64,000 nt of DNA from Mycoplasmopsis pulmonis. GTDB taxonomy: Bacteria > Bacillota_I > Bacilli_A > Mycoplasmatales > Metamycoplasmataceae. Shown here piece by piece: positions 52,807-64,000 of this stretch. The stretch lies in NCBI RefSeq assembly GCF_900660575.1, contig NZ_LR215008.1:682001-746000 (forward strand), written 5' to 3'. The position numbers and the translations under genes are program-made. Below the pieces are notes generated by a model. It searched no databases. It had not been told where the DNA came from and saw nothing but the letters and a program-made list of their open reading frames with translations. How positions within the stretch are numbered: position 1 is the first letter of the stretch; every line of letters starts with the position of its first letter.

Positions 52807-53400
52807 AATTAAATTATATTCATTAATATCTTTATCTAATTTTTAAAATAAAAAAAAGAATAAAAATTTGAATTTTCAACATTTAAAATTCACAAGCTAT
52901 TTTTGTTTTATAGTAAATCAAATTACATGATGAAATTTATTTTTTATGCTTTATTTTTTGCCCTTAATTTAAAAAATAATTAAAAAAATTAAGATTTATT
53001 TTTAGTTGTAAATTTGCATTTTGTTTTCATATTTTAAATTATTATTTTCTTTTAAAATACAAGCAAAATTTTAGTAAAAAATAATTGATAAGTTTTTTAA
53101 CTTTTATAAGTCTAATTTTGTATTAATTTTGTCAAAAATATCTTTTCTTATTTTTATATATTTTTTAAATTTTTTTGAATGAAAAAATAGACCTTTTAAA
53201 ACCAAAATTTCAGTTAATAAATTTTTTCAAATTACTACATTTTTTATATTAAAAATTTAAAGTTATTTTCAATTATAAATTTATAAAAATTTTTAGAGTT
53301 TATTTACAAATAAAATCGTTTTCTAGATATAGCAAGTATTTTAAATTCGTTTTTATTTTGTATTCTAAAATTATTTTGAATTCAAGAGGGTTCACTAAAT
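52807..53400. promoter_or_regulatory. Divergent promoter region of the alpha-glucan genes
   Basis: A 594-base, extremely AT-rich gap lies between the surface amylase (minus) and the cytoplasmic glucosidase (plus). On plus, TAAAAT at 53366-53371 is a possible -10 and AAGAGGG at 53384-53390 the ribosome site for the gene at 53401. I found no clear operator palindrome. The length suggests regulatory content, but I cannot resolve it. Confidence 0.4.
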
Positions 53401-55035
53401 ATGAAAACAAAAATAAGCAAATGAAATGAAAAAATAATTTACCAAATTTTTCCAAGATCATTTTATGATTCAAACAATGATGGCAATGGAGATCTAAAGG
53501 GTATTATTAATAAATTAAAATATTTAAAGCTACTAGGTATTAATGCAATTTGGCTTTGTCCAATTTATGAAACAGACTTTGTTGATGCAGGATATGATGT
53601 TTCTAACTACAAAGAAGTTTGAAAAAAATTTGGAACAATTAATGATTTTAAAGAGCTTGTAAAAGAAGCAAAAAAATATGATATTGACATAATCATGGAT
53701 ATTGTTCTTAATCATACATCAACAAATCATGTTTGATTTAAAAAGGCAATCGAATCAGAAAATAATCCAGAACATAATTATTATATTTGAACTAAAAATC
53801 CAAAAAATGAAGAGTCAATTTTTGGAGGTAGTGCCTGAGAGTATGTTCCTAATTTAAATAAGTATTATTTTCACCTTTTTAGTAAAGAACAAGCTGATTT
53901 AAATTGAGAATCTAATGAAACAATTTCTGCTATGGTTGATGTTGTAAATTATTGATACAACCTAGGTGTTAAAGGTTTTAGATTAGATGCAATTCAACAT
54001 GTCCACAAAGAATTAAAAGATGAACAATTTAGTCATTCATTTAGTTCAAAAATGGTTGCTTTTTTACAAAAATTTTTAAATCAAGTTAAAAAAGATAAAG
54101 ATGATATTTTTTTCATTGCAGAAGCCTCTGGAATAACTCCGGAAAAAGTTTTAAAGTATAGTAAAGATGAAGAAAAAATTGCAGATAACTTTTTCAACTT
54201 TTCTACATGATATGTAGGTTGAGGAAAACAAACTGGAAGAAATGGTTATGATCCAAATTGAACAGTTGATAACCTAGTAAATGACAATTTTATTGAATAC
54301 CAAAATAATGACAAAATTGAAAATTTAATGATTACAAATTTTTTATCTTCTCACGATACTTCACGAGCTATTTCAAGATGAGGAAATGAAAATCTTTTTT
54401 GAAAAGAATCTGCAAAATCACTTGCACTTTTTCAATTTATGCAAAAAGGATTACAATGCATTTTGTATGGAGAAGAAATTGGTATGTTAAATTCTGTTTT
54501 TAAAACTAGAGATGATTTTAGAGACATTGATGTTTATAATTCTTATCAATTATTTGTTGATAAAAACAAAGTTTATACAGAAGAGGAAATGACAAGATTT
54601 CATAACATAAATTCAAGAGATCATTCAAGGCTTCCAATGATATGAAACAATAAAACAAACTATGGTTTTAATGATGGTTTTAAACCTTGAATTCAATTTG
54701 GAAAATATTTTAAAAATGCTTCTGTTGAAGAGCAAATTGAAGATCAAAATTCAATATTTTATTTTTACAAAAATCTTATTGAAGCTAGAAATAAATATAA
54801 AAATATATTAGTTTATGGAAAAAGCTTTTTTGAATTTGAAAAAGATAAAAAATTAATAAAAATAACTAGACAAGATAAGGACAATAATTACATTATAAGT
54901 TTAATTAATTTAACACCTAGAGAAATAGAAATTAATGATCAAGATTTAGGTGAAATTTTGCTAACAACATATACTGATAAAAAGGAGTTTAAAAATATTT
55001 TAAGACCTTATGAGTCGATAATGTTTTTAAGATAA
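53401..55035 (+). CDS. malL: GH13 alpha-glucosidase (oligo-1,6-glucosidase type), cytoplasmic
   Basis: A 544-residue enzyme without a signal peptide. Region I is [14 protein letters not shown], nucleophile Asp lies in [13 protein letters not shown], acid/base Glu in IFFIAEASG and the third Asp in [10 protein letters not shown]-terminal [20 protein letters not shown] is the oligo-1,6-glucosidase/trehalose-phosphate-hydrolase start. It hydrolyses imported maltodextrins, isomaltose-type sugars or phosphorylated trehalose. Because the next gene is a maltose phosphorylase, non-phosphorylated alpha-glucosides are likelier. Four bases separate it from malP. Confidence 0.85.
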
Positions 55036-55038
55036 AAA

Positions 55039-57372
55039 ATGCCAAAATTATTTTATGATTTAAAAAATTTTAAAATTTATCAAAAGGGATATGATCCCTT
55101 ACTTTCTGGAAAAACAGAATCAATTTTTGCTCAAGGTAATGGTTATTTAGGTATTAGAGCAGTTGATGAAGAAAATTCTCATTTCCATAAAGAAGATTTT
55201 TTTATCAACGGACTTTTTAATAGAGGTGATGAAAATGAGGTTTCTGAACTTGCTAATTTATCAAACACCATTCAACTAAAAATTTTAATTGATGGACGTG
55301 TTTTTGAAACCTCTCATGTTTCTAGTTACTATAAGGAATTAGACTTAAAAAATGGTAAGTTAAAAAGAATATTAAGATACAAACAAAAAGATAAATTTTT
55401 TGAACTTATTTTTGAAAGATTAGTTGATCAAGAAAACAAACAACTCTATGCTCAAAAAATCACCATCAAACAATTAAAAGGACTAGAAAGTGAAATTAAA
55501 ATTTTTCCTCTAATTGATGGACAAAGTACTAATAGAGGAATTCAACATTTTAAAGAAGGTAAAAAACTTTTAATAAGTGATGCATTAATTCAATATCAAG
55601 AACAAACAAATCAAAGTAATTTTTGAGCAATTCATAACATGAAAATTAAAGTTTTTGAAAATAAAAAGTTGCTTGAATGTGATAATGATAATTTTGTTAT
55701 TAAAATGGCAAGACGTCAAATTGGTTATGAAATAAAATCAAAAGTTTCAATTGGTAAAGACTTTGTTCTTGAAAAAATAATGTCTGTAAATTCTTTGACA
55801 AAAGATGTTGAAAACAATTTTGATAATTTTTATCAACAATCACTTGAAAATGCAAAAAAAATTGATAAATTAACTTTTGATGATTTTGAAAAAAATTCAC
55901 AAAAACAATTCGACAAAATTTATAGTCAATTTGATGTGCAAATAGAAGGAAATAAAAGTGCACAATATGATTTTTTAGCAATGAAATTTGCACTTTATCA
56001 TATGAACATTTTTGTTCCAAATGATCCTCGATTATCAGTTGGTGCAAAAGGTTTATCTGGAGAGGGTTATCAAGGACATTGTTATTGAGATACAGAATTT
56101 TTTGTAATGCCAAACTATCTTTTTACAAATCCAAAAATTGCTCGCAATTTGCTGGAATATCGTTATCTAGGAATTAATGGAGCAAGAGATAAAGCCAAAG
56201 AAAAAAATCTTCTTGGTGCTCAATATCCTTGAGAAGCTGCTCTTCCTGAAGAAGGAGAAGTAACTCCATATTGAGGACAGCCCAACATCACTACAGGTGA
56301 GCAAGTTCCCATTGCATCTAGAGAACAAGAAATTCATGTTCCAGGAGATGTAGCTTTTGCTGTAAATCAATATTTTGAAGCAACAAATGATCAAAAATTT
56401 ATGAATGATATGGGTTATGAAATGATTTTTGATACAGCAATGTTTTGAGCTTCTCGTGCAGAGTGCAATAATGATATTTGTCAAATAACCAATGTTATGG
56501 GACCAAATGAATATAAAGGAAACATTGACAATAACAATTTCATAAATTTAATTGCAAAAAGAAATTTAGAGCTTGCGCTAAAGCATAAAAAAATATTAGA
56601 ATCAACATCAGAGGCAAGACAAATTTTAAATAGTGTTTTAGAAAAAATACCTTATCCAATAAATTGAGAAAAAATAGAGTATGTTTTTGAAAAAATGTAT
56701 CTTCAAAAACCAAATGAAAATTTAATCATTGCTGAAAATGATCAATTTTTAAAACTATCAAGAGTTGATATAAGTGAATTTCAATTTTTAGGTGATGCTG
56801 GTACAAAACTTTTTAATACCATAGAAGGAAATAAAAAATTAAATTCTCAAATAGTTAAACAAGCTGATGTTGTTTTATCAATGTTCATTTTTAAAGAACT
56901 TTTTTCAAAAAAAATTATTGAAGCTAATTTAGATTTTTATCTTCCAGTAACAACTCATGATTCTTCACTAAGTGCAACTACTTATACAATAGTTGCAATT
57001 GATTTAAGAAAAATGGACATTGCTCAAAAGCTTTTTAAATATTCAATTGATATTGATTTAGGAACTAATTTTAGATCAAGTGATCAAGGAATTCACTCTG
57101 GATCACTTGCTGCAATTTGACAAACTATAGTTTTTGGTTTTGGTGGTTTTAGATTCTATAATAATCAAATTCACATTAATCCAATTCTTGCTAAAGGCTG
57201 AACAAAATTATCTTATTCAGTCATTGTAAAAAACATTAAATTAAAAGTTAATGTTTATCCAAAATATTTTGAAATTATTAAAAATGGCGAAGATAATTTA
57301 GATATCTTTGTAAATGGAAAAGAAGTAACTTTAGATAAAGTAAAAAATGTTTTTGAGGTTAATTTTGATTAA
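55039..57372 (+). CDS. malP: GH65 maltose (or kojibiose-type) phosphorylase
   Basis: A 777-residue GH65 enzyme that splits maltose with phosphate into glucose and beta-glucose 1-phosphate. Family marks: AQGNGYLGIRAVDEE, SGEGYQGHCYWDTEFFVMP, the acid catalyst Glu in ITNVMGPNEYKGN, and VTTHDSSLSATTYTIVAIDL with SDQGIHSGSLAAIWQ for phosphate binding. Substrate specificity within GH65 (maltose, trehalose, kojibiose) cannot be read from sequence alone. Stop overlaps the pgmB start by 8 bases; gene order malL-malP-pgmB is classic. Confidence 0.9.
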
Positions 57373-58024
57373 AGCAATTATTTTCGACCTTGATGGGGTA
57401 ATTGTTGAAACTGCATCATTACACTTTCTTGCTTGAAAGCATGAAGTTGCTAAACTAGGAATTAATTTTACTAAAGAACAAAACACTTCTTTAAAAGGCT
57501 TAAATAGAATAGATACTTTAAAAGCAATTTTAAAGTTACACAACTACAAATTAAGTGATGAAAAAATAGAAGAAATAGCTCAAAGTAAAAATCAATATTA
57601 TCAAAGACTTTTAGATCAAGAGCTAAATAGTTCTACAATACTTCCTAACATCAAAAATTTTTTAGATCAAGCTAAAAAAAATAATCTTAAATTAGCTCTT
57701 GCCTCTTCATCACATAATGCAAAATTTATCTTAAAAAAAGTTGAATTATTATCCTATTTTGATTTTATTGTTAACCCCTCTGAAATTAAAAATGGAAAGC
57801 CTAATCCTGAAATATTTTTAAAAGCACTAGAGGGATTAAATTTAAAAGCTAGTGAAGCTATTGGAATTGAAGATGCCCTTGCTGGCATTTATGGACTTAG
57901 ACAAGCAAAAATTTTTGCAATAGCCATTAGCAATGGCGAAAATGAAAATTGATCTGAGGCTAACTTAGTTTTAAATACAACTAAAGAGCTAGATTTAGAT
58001 AAAATTTTAAAAAGCTTTAGTTAA
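57365..58024 (+). CDS. pgmB: Beta-phosphoglucomutase
   Basis: A 219-residue HAD-superfamily enzyme turning beta-glucose 1-phosphate into glucose 6-phosphate. The nucleophile is Asp in IIFDLDGVIVETA, Lys and phosphate-binding Ser lie in LALASSSHNAKFIL, and GIEDALAGIYGLRQA is motif III. Start is TTG at 57365, eight bases inside malP, preceded by GAGG; the next Met would remove the catalytic motif. Works directly after malP. Confidence 0.92.
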
Positions 58025-58082
58025 AAAAGCTAAGTTCAAACATCTAAAAAAATAACTAAAATTTTATAAATTTAATATAAGA

Positions 58083-58110
58083 CTAAAAAAGCATTTTTTT
58101 AGTTTTTTTT
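58083..58110 (+). terminator. Terminator after pgmB
   Basis: CTAAAAAA and TTTTTTAG form an AU-only stem around a GCA loop, followed by eight T. It separates the enzyme genes from the transporter genes. The stem is A/T-only, so efficiency is uncertain. Confidence 0.65.
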
Positions 58111-58224
58111 CATTTTTTTCATAACATATCCAGAAAATTCAATTTTGCTCATAATTAGAATCTAAAATTTACTTAGATAACATTTCATTAACCATTAGAA
58201 AAATTCAGTTATCAAAGGATACAG

Positions 58225-58626
58225 ATGAAATTAAAAGCATTATTTTTAGGTCCTGAAGTTCAAAAAAGAAAATATTTACCAAAGATTATTGAGCATCTTT
58301 ATTTTTTATTTTCATCATTTACTTCTACTTTAGTTTTTATCGGTATTTTTGTTTATATAAACTCATTAAATCAAAGTAACTTTTTAGAGAACTTTTATCT
58401 TTCTCTAAAAAGTTCATTTTTTAGATTTTTAATTGCAATTCTAGTAATTGTTTTTGTTTTTAACATCATCTTAAGTATTAGATTATTAAGAGTTTTGACT
58501 AAAAGTGAAAATGGAAAAATGCTTGCTATATTAGAAATTTTTTGTGGCTTAATCATTTTATTTAGTCCTTTAAATTTATTTATTTCTATTTCTTCTTTAA
58601 AGTTTAATGAAATCGTTTATCAATAG
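58225..58626 (+). CDS. Small membrane protein of the maltose transporter region
   Basis: A 133-residue protein with three predicted membrane segments (FTSTLVFIGIFVYINSL, FLIAILVIVFVFNIILSI, LAILEIFCGLIILFSPL). The start has an AAAGGA site five bases upstream. It is followed after eight bases by the MalE-like lipoprotein gene. I do not recognise a family; position suggests an accessory of the transporter. Confidence 0.7.
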   Translation: MKLKALFLGPEVQKRKYLPKIIEHLYFLFSSFTSTLVFIGIFVYINSLNQSNFLENFYLSLKSSFFRFLIAILVIVFVFNIILSIRLLRVLTKSENGKMLAILEIFCGLIILFSPLNLFISISSLKFNEIVYQ

Positions 58627-58634
58627 GGGGTTTA

Positions 58635-60966
58635 ATGAAAAAAATAAAAAAAATATTCTTAGGTTCTTTGTTTTTTGCTATGCCTTTGTTGAGCCTTTCG
58701 TGTTCAACAGGATCTCTTGTTAAAAATGAATTTCAAGATAGCAAAGATATATATGTGGCAAAAGTAGAAAGTCAAAAAGGTTTTTGAGATCAAGTAGTTA
58801 GTGAATTTAATAAAACAAGCTTTGCAACAGAACATAAATTTAATATCAAATTCATTGAAAAAAAATGAATTTGGAGTTATTGACAATGTCACAACTTTAG
58901 GTTTTCAAGATAAAAATTCACCCGATTTAATTTATGCACCACAAGATAGAATTACTAGCTTATTACAAACTAAATCAATTAGAAAATGAGATGAATCTAT
59001 TAAAGATGAAATTCTTAGTCAAGTTGGTGCAAGTGATGCAGAAAAAAGTTTTATTAACTCATTTGGTTCTTTCCAAAGATCAAATGAAGATACACCAAGT
59101 TTTTATAACTTCGCTCACAACAAAGAGGGAATTGTTTTAATGACAAAAAAATCTCTGCCAGAGGTTAAAGCCGATTTTGCCAATACATCAACTGATGAAA
59201 TGGTTGAATTAGTTAAAGCTGGAAAAGCATTTTTTAGAATTCAAGATGGTTGATATGGAAATGGTATTTTAGGTGGAGTTTTATCTCCTGAGCAAATGCG
59301 AAAAATAATTTATAAAAATGGTCAAAACTGGTCTTCTGGTTTTCTAAAAGATGATCCAAATCATGAAAAATTCAAAGAAGCTCTTTCAATAGCAGCTGAG
59401 CTTATGTATCCAATTTGAGAAGCTGCATTTAAACTATCTCAAGAAGAATATACAAAAACTGTTTGAGCTAAAAAAGACATTACTCAAGGTGATTTACAAA
59501 CACTATTACAAGCTGATCTAGGTCCTGTTCAAAATAAAGTTTTAGAGCTTGTTTCATCAGCTAAATTAGACTATGCAATAGTTGGTTCATGAGATATTGG
59601 AACTTCTTCAAAACAAGGAATTAATACTTATGTTAATTTTCCTAAACTAAAAAATGACTATGAATATAAACAAGCACCAGGTTCATGATCATGAAGTATC
59701 AATGCAAGAAACAATGGTGTAAGTGAAAATAGAATTAATGCAATTTATGAATTATTAAAAATAATTTTTAAAACCGATAGCTATTATGGATATTTTAAAG
59801 GTGATACCAAAATTCCATATTTTGTAAATGTTCAAAATGGTCTAAAGTCTAAAATTGACCAAGATAACGTGCAACAAAATCAAGCATTAACTAATTTTGC
59901 AAAAGAAGCAGGATTTGAAAATCTTAATGACTTCAACAATGAATATAATCAAAGATTTGATCAAGTTAACAAAATCCTTGAACAAGCTTTTCCTAAAAAT
60001 AATTCATGAGAACAAACACAAAATCCTAGTCCACTAGATGAGAGTAATACTTATCAAGATAAATTAGATAACATAGGTGATGAAGATAAGGCTAAATTTA
60101 TTGGAATAACTGATGAGTTATTTAATGAACTAAAATCTCTTGAATTCAAAAAAGCAATAGCTCTAAGAAATGCAATTGCTGCAATAATCGGTCTTAACAC
60201 ATTAGCTGAACTTAAAGGTAAAGGCGGAGAGAGCTGACAAGCTTCAAGAGATTTAGTAAAAGCTGATTTTGAAAAAGAAATGCAACATGACAATGACAAT
60301 GCTCACTTGCGCAAAATTGAAAAATATATCTTTGGAGTAAATGGAGATGAGCAAAGTGACAAAGATGATTTAGTAAAACAACTAAGTCAAAAAGACTCAT
60401 TTACAAGTGCTGTTGAGTCAATACATGCAAAAGCTTTAGAATTTTCTAGAAAATATGCAAAAAACAACGTTGATGAAAACAACATTAAAAAAGCTGTTGA
60501 ATTATATTTGGCAAATTACTGAAATCAAGCTATTTGAAATAAATTTAAAAACAAATACTTAGAAATTTGAAAAACATCTAAATTCAAGAAAAAAGATGGT
60601 CAAAGTGATTCATCAATGACAATTGAACAAGTTATTAATGAAGTAAATAAATATCGCTCATCTAATGTTGCTGACAAAATAATTAGTGTTATTACTTCAA
60701 CTAATACTATTGCAAACAATGGTTTTGGTATATTAAAATTACAAAACTCAAGATTAGACAATTCTAATCCACAATTTGGTGGTGCTTTTTGAAGTATTTG
60801 AAATGAAGGAATTTGAGGAAATACAACCATTTATAGAACTCTTTCAAGCACTGTAAAAAATGAGCAAGAATTTAAAGATTATTTCATTAATAAATTTGAT
60901 GAGCTATATAGAGATAGAGTAAATGTTCTTAAATCTTCAAATTCAGAAGACTTTATTCTAGATTAA
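58635..60966 (+). pseudogene. malE: MalE-like sugar-binding lipoprotein, frameshifted in an A8 tract
   Basis: The ATG at 58635 gives a lipoprotein signal (KKIKKIFLGSLFFAMPLLSLSC) and about 75 residues. At eight A (58858-58865) the frame turns into non-family sequence and stops within 20 codons. The neighbouring frame continues 700 residues in the usual mycoplasma sugar-binding-protein style (IDNVTTLGFQDKNSPDLIYA, YAIVGSWDIGTSSKQG, WSINARNNGVSENRINAIYE). Seven A would join the two perfectly. Without this protein the transporter should not bind sugar; phase variation, transcriptional slippage or a sequence error are alternatives. Confidence 0.85.
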
Positions 60967-60974
60967 CTTTTTAA

Positions 60975-61439
60975 ATGAAAAGTAAATACTTAATTCAAAA
61001 AGTCGAATTTTATTTGCAATTAATTTTGCTTTTTATTCATATTACATTATTAACTTTTTGAGTAGTTGAGATTGTGTTTTTAGGTACTAATAAATTTGAC
61101 AATTCAAGCCAGCAAGAACAAGACTTTGGATATCAAAATTTTTTGACAACTAAATTATTTGTTTTTATTGGAAGTTATTTAGTTATTGTCTTTTTTTTGG
61201 TTAATTTATTAGTTTCAAGAAGATATGGCATAGGATACTTTTTTTGCATTATTTGATTTATCTTTTTCTTATCAATTTTAATCACTCATCTTATAGACAA
61301 AAATGCTTATGAAAATACATTTAGAAAAGTTGTTTTTTCACTTTTTGTTGTAGTTAATGTTTTTCAACTTTTATTGATTCTTTATTGAATCTTTAAAGTT
61401 AACAAAGAAAGAATGATAAACAAAATATCAATGCGTTAA
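60975..61439 (+). CDS. Small membrane protein between malE and malF
   Basis: A 154-residue protein with about four membrane segments (LILLFIHITLLTFWVVEIVFL, FVFIGSYLVIVFFLVNLLVS, FIFFLSILITHLI and VVFSLFVVVNVFQLLLILYW). Trp are TGA. Eight bases follow the malE stop and 17 precede the permease start, so it belongs to the transporter operon. Family unknown. Confidence 0.75.
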
Positions 61440-61456
61440 TTCCAAAGGAGGTAAAT

Positions 61457-64000
61457 TTGGAAAAAATAAAACTTTGAAATTGATATGATCAAAGCTTTGA
61501 TAAAAAAATAGATGATTCAAAGTTTGATTATTATTTTTATAAACAACAAGCAACCAATGTTTATAATAGACAAAAATTAGCTATTGACAAAAAGAAAAAA
61601 ATTGACAAAAATTTATTTATTAAAGCTAAAAGATTATTAACAAATGAAAAGAAAAGATCTTTGTCAACTTTGAAAATAGCCAAAAAAAATGAACTAAGAA
61701 TTGCAACACAAACTATCAAACAATTAAATATAAGTAATGATTTAACTAAGCTAATTAACTTTGAAATAAATAAGATAAAAGCAAAGTTACAAGAGTCAAA
61801 AAAATATGTAGAAAATTATTATAAATTACTTAAAAATTCAGCAGATGATTTAAATGTTAAAAAAACAATAATGAATGAAATTATTAGCAATGCTAAAAAA
61901 GTTGAAATTCAAGAATTTGAAAAACTTGTTTATCTTAATGTTGCTAAAAAGTTTTATAAAAAAACAAAATCATTAGAAATTACTAAAAAAAAAATTACTC
62001 AAATAAATTTAGATTTATCTGCTTTTGAAAACGAAATTATTTTCGAAAAAAATAATTTAGATTTTCTTATTAAAACATATTTACATCTAGGTCAAAAATT
62101 AAAAGAACTTCAAAACAAAAAAACACAAATTGTAGCTCAAGTTAAAATATCAAAAAAAGAAATAAATAAAAAATATTTAGAAGATAAAAATAACTTAAAA
62201 ATAAAATACAAAGATCGAATTAACAAAGCAGAATATTCTTACAACAAAGACTATTTTGAACAAAATCAAAAAATCAAAGAATCTTTAAAACATGCAAATG
62301 AAAAAATAGCTCAAAACAAAGACAAAATTAATGAGTTAAATAAAAATAAATTAGAGAAAATAAAAGCTCTTGCTTTAGAAGAAAAAAGAGCTCTAAAAGC
62401 AAATTACTTGGAGTATAAAAAGAATTTAATTTTAGCTAAAAAATATTACAAACTTTACATTAATCATCAAAAGGTTTTATTGATTTGTAACTATTATGAA
62501 AAAGATAAAACTCAAATTGATCAATTATGGAAAAAGTATAAAAATAATTTTCTAAATAAAGTTGATGATCAGCAAGTAAAAAATGATTATTTTGAGCTTT
62601 ATAAAAAAATCATAAATGTATATGAAAATGACAATAGTTATAAAAAACAAGTTGTTAAAAAAATAATCAACAAAAGCTATAATTTTTTGATTAAATATGA
62701 ACTAAGAAAAAATGCTCTTTTCCATCTAAAATCTCAACACTGGCAAAATTTAGCACTAATAAAAAAAGACTCTTCTTATGAAGGTGATTTTTATGAAGTT
62801 AAATCAAATGCTTTATCACAATATGTAATTGACTATAGCAATGAAATTAATAACTCTATCATAGAAAAACAAAAAATATTAGAAGAGCTTTTTAATCAAA
62901 ATTATGCAAAAAATAATTTGGAAAATAAACAAGTTTTTCAAAGCAAAGTTGATAACTTAAAAGTTGATTATTTATTAGAAAAAGCAAAAGTTAAAAAGCT
63001 TGCTAAGAAAAAAGAAATAACTAAAAAAGCTCTTGTTTTCACTAATAAAAAATTGAAAATTGATTTTAAAGAAAAAGTTAATTCATTGAAATTAGAAAAT
63101 CCAAAATATCAAAATAAATTACTATTAAAAACTAATTTATCTCGTCTTTTTTCAAAGAAAAAACTTTTACATAAAATTTATCAATCAAAAATATTGGAAG
63201 CACAAAAAAGTATTCCAACTGAAAACAAAAAATATGCCAGCAAAAAAGGATTTTTAATAAATTTAATTTTGCCTGGACTAGCTGAAATATTGATTTTTAA
63301 ACAATATTGAAAGGGAATTTTATTAATTCTTTTAAGTAGTTTTTTCTATCTAGCTTTTGTTCCTTTTTCGTTTGGTCTTTACTGAAATAAAATAGGTGGA
63401 GTTCAAGGACTAGTTGATCTAGGAGCTAGCATCCATAACCATGAAAAAGGAATTACTCCAGATGCTCGTTATTGAATATTTGGTGGAGTTGTTTCAATAT
63501 TCCTTTTAATCCTTGTTATTGCATTTAATTTATCTAGTGCAATTCAGGCATATCGCAATGGAAAATTTCTTGAACAAGGTATGCGCCCTCAAAGTTGAAT
63601 TCAAACAAAAAAATGACTTTCAAAACAAGGCTTTCCATGACTTATTTCCATTCCTGGATGACTTTTAATTGTCTTTATTGTTGTAGCTCCTTTATTTGCC
63701 TCTTTACTTATTTCTTTTTCAAATACTGGCTTTCAACATGAGCCGCCCGGAAGAGTAGTTGATTGAGTTGGTTTTAGCCAATATGGTAAATGATGAATTT
63801 TTAGAAACAATGGTTTATTAACCTCACTTTTTAGAGTTGTTGGTTGAACTTTTATTTGAACTTTTTCAGCCGGTTTTCTAGTAATTATAGTCGGTGGAAT
63901 TTTTGCTATTTTAGTAAATAGCCATCATATTAAATTTAAAAAGTTTTTTAGATTAATTTACATTATTCCATGAGCTATTCCAGCTTTTGTTACTATTATT
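61457..64000 (+). CDS. malF: MalF-like sugar ABC permease with giant coiled-coil N-terminus (3' cut)
   Basis: Start is TTG at 61457 with AAAGGAGG six bases upstream. The first 595 or so residues are extremely Lys/Asn/Glu-rich, with long coiled-coil heptads (KKSLEI, KEINKKYLEDKNNLKIKYKD and so on). At about residue 600 the normal permease begins (FLINLILPGLAEILIF), with later segments WLISIPGWLLIVFIVVAPLF and FLVIIVGGIFAILVN. The frame is open to the window edge (848 codons). Ordinary MalF has no such cytoplasmic domain. The ATPase and MalG genes are presumably to the right. Confidence 0.88.

Noticed and set aside
55700-56484. Minus-strand open frames inside malP
   Set aside because: They oppose the conserved GH65 catalytic region and have no ribosome sites.
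1-64000. tRNA, rRNA or CRISPR loci
   Set aside because: I looked for CCA-type tRNA patterns, conserved rRNA strings and spaced direct repeats and saw none I could support.

Overview
The window comes from a mycoplasma-type mollicute. It is very AT-rich, and in almost every gene UGA must be read as tryptophan: standard-code reading frames break at in-frame TGA codons inside conserved families. Lipoproteins with lipoboxes, PTS sugar uptake and tight gene overlaps fit the same group. Two full copies of a 1288-bp IS3-family element match what I remember of IS1138 from Mycoplasma pulmonis in size, family and 3-bp target duplication. M. pulmonis or a close relative is therefore my best guess; this is inference, not a database result.

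Layout: 1-6.9 kb, minus strand, is the S10-spc ribosomal operon (rpsJ to rplE, cut by the left edge), with a structured leader and long charged extensions on L4 and L23. 7.1-8.0 kb holds one membrane protein, possibly an ECF S component. 8.0-9.0 kb is mostly non-coding, with a decayed gene. 9.1-15.0 kb, plus strand, is a complete operon for a phosphorylated ascorbate/pentonate-type sugar: a phosphotriesterase-family lactonase, PTS IIC/IIB/IIA, and the UlaD/E/F enzymes leading to xylulose 5-phosphate. 15.2-15.5 kb is an IS relic. 15.6-19.1 kb, minus, has rbsD, pfkA, ptsI and ptsH, the general PTS and glycolytic partners of that operon.

19.2-26.7 kb, minus: a histidine-rich lipoprotein, two further lipoproteins, an OppA-like lipoprotein and an OppC-like permease. 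26.7-30.2 kb: rpsR-ssb-rpsF with a leader hairpin, rpiB, tsaC-like, a stand-alone Smr protein and ung. 30.3-38.0 kb: IS copy A, a small membrane protein, and a nucleoside/BMP-type ABC transporter whose first permease gene is split by IS copy B. 38.1-42.5 kb: an orphan OppB-like permease, nfo, a LacI-type regulator, nadE and yebC. 42.6-43.3 kb: a second IS relic.

43.3-49.8 kb, minus: two MacB-like ATPase-permease fusions behind a frameshifted membrane-anchored protein and a decayed gene. 50.1-50.9 kb: lepB and another decayed gene. 51.0-64.0 kb is an alpha-glucan/maltose region: a surface GH13 lipoprotein (minus), then on plus a cytoplasmic GH13 glucosidase, GH65 maltose phosphorylase, beta-phosphoglucomutase, two small membrane proteins, a MalE-like lipoprotein frameshifted at an A8 tract, and a MalF permease with a roughly 600-residue lysine-rich N-terminal coiled coil, cut by the right edge.

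Themes worth following: homopolymer frameshifts in two extracytoplasmic proteins, IS disruption of a transporter, ABC permeases carrying giant coiled-coil extensions, several partly decayed genes, and replacement of UlaG by an unrelated lactonase. No tRNA, rRNA or CRISPR array was seen.
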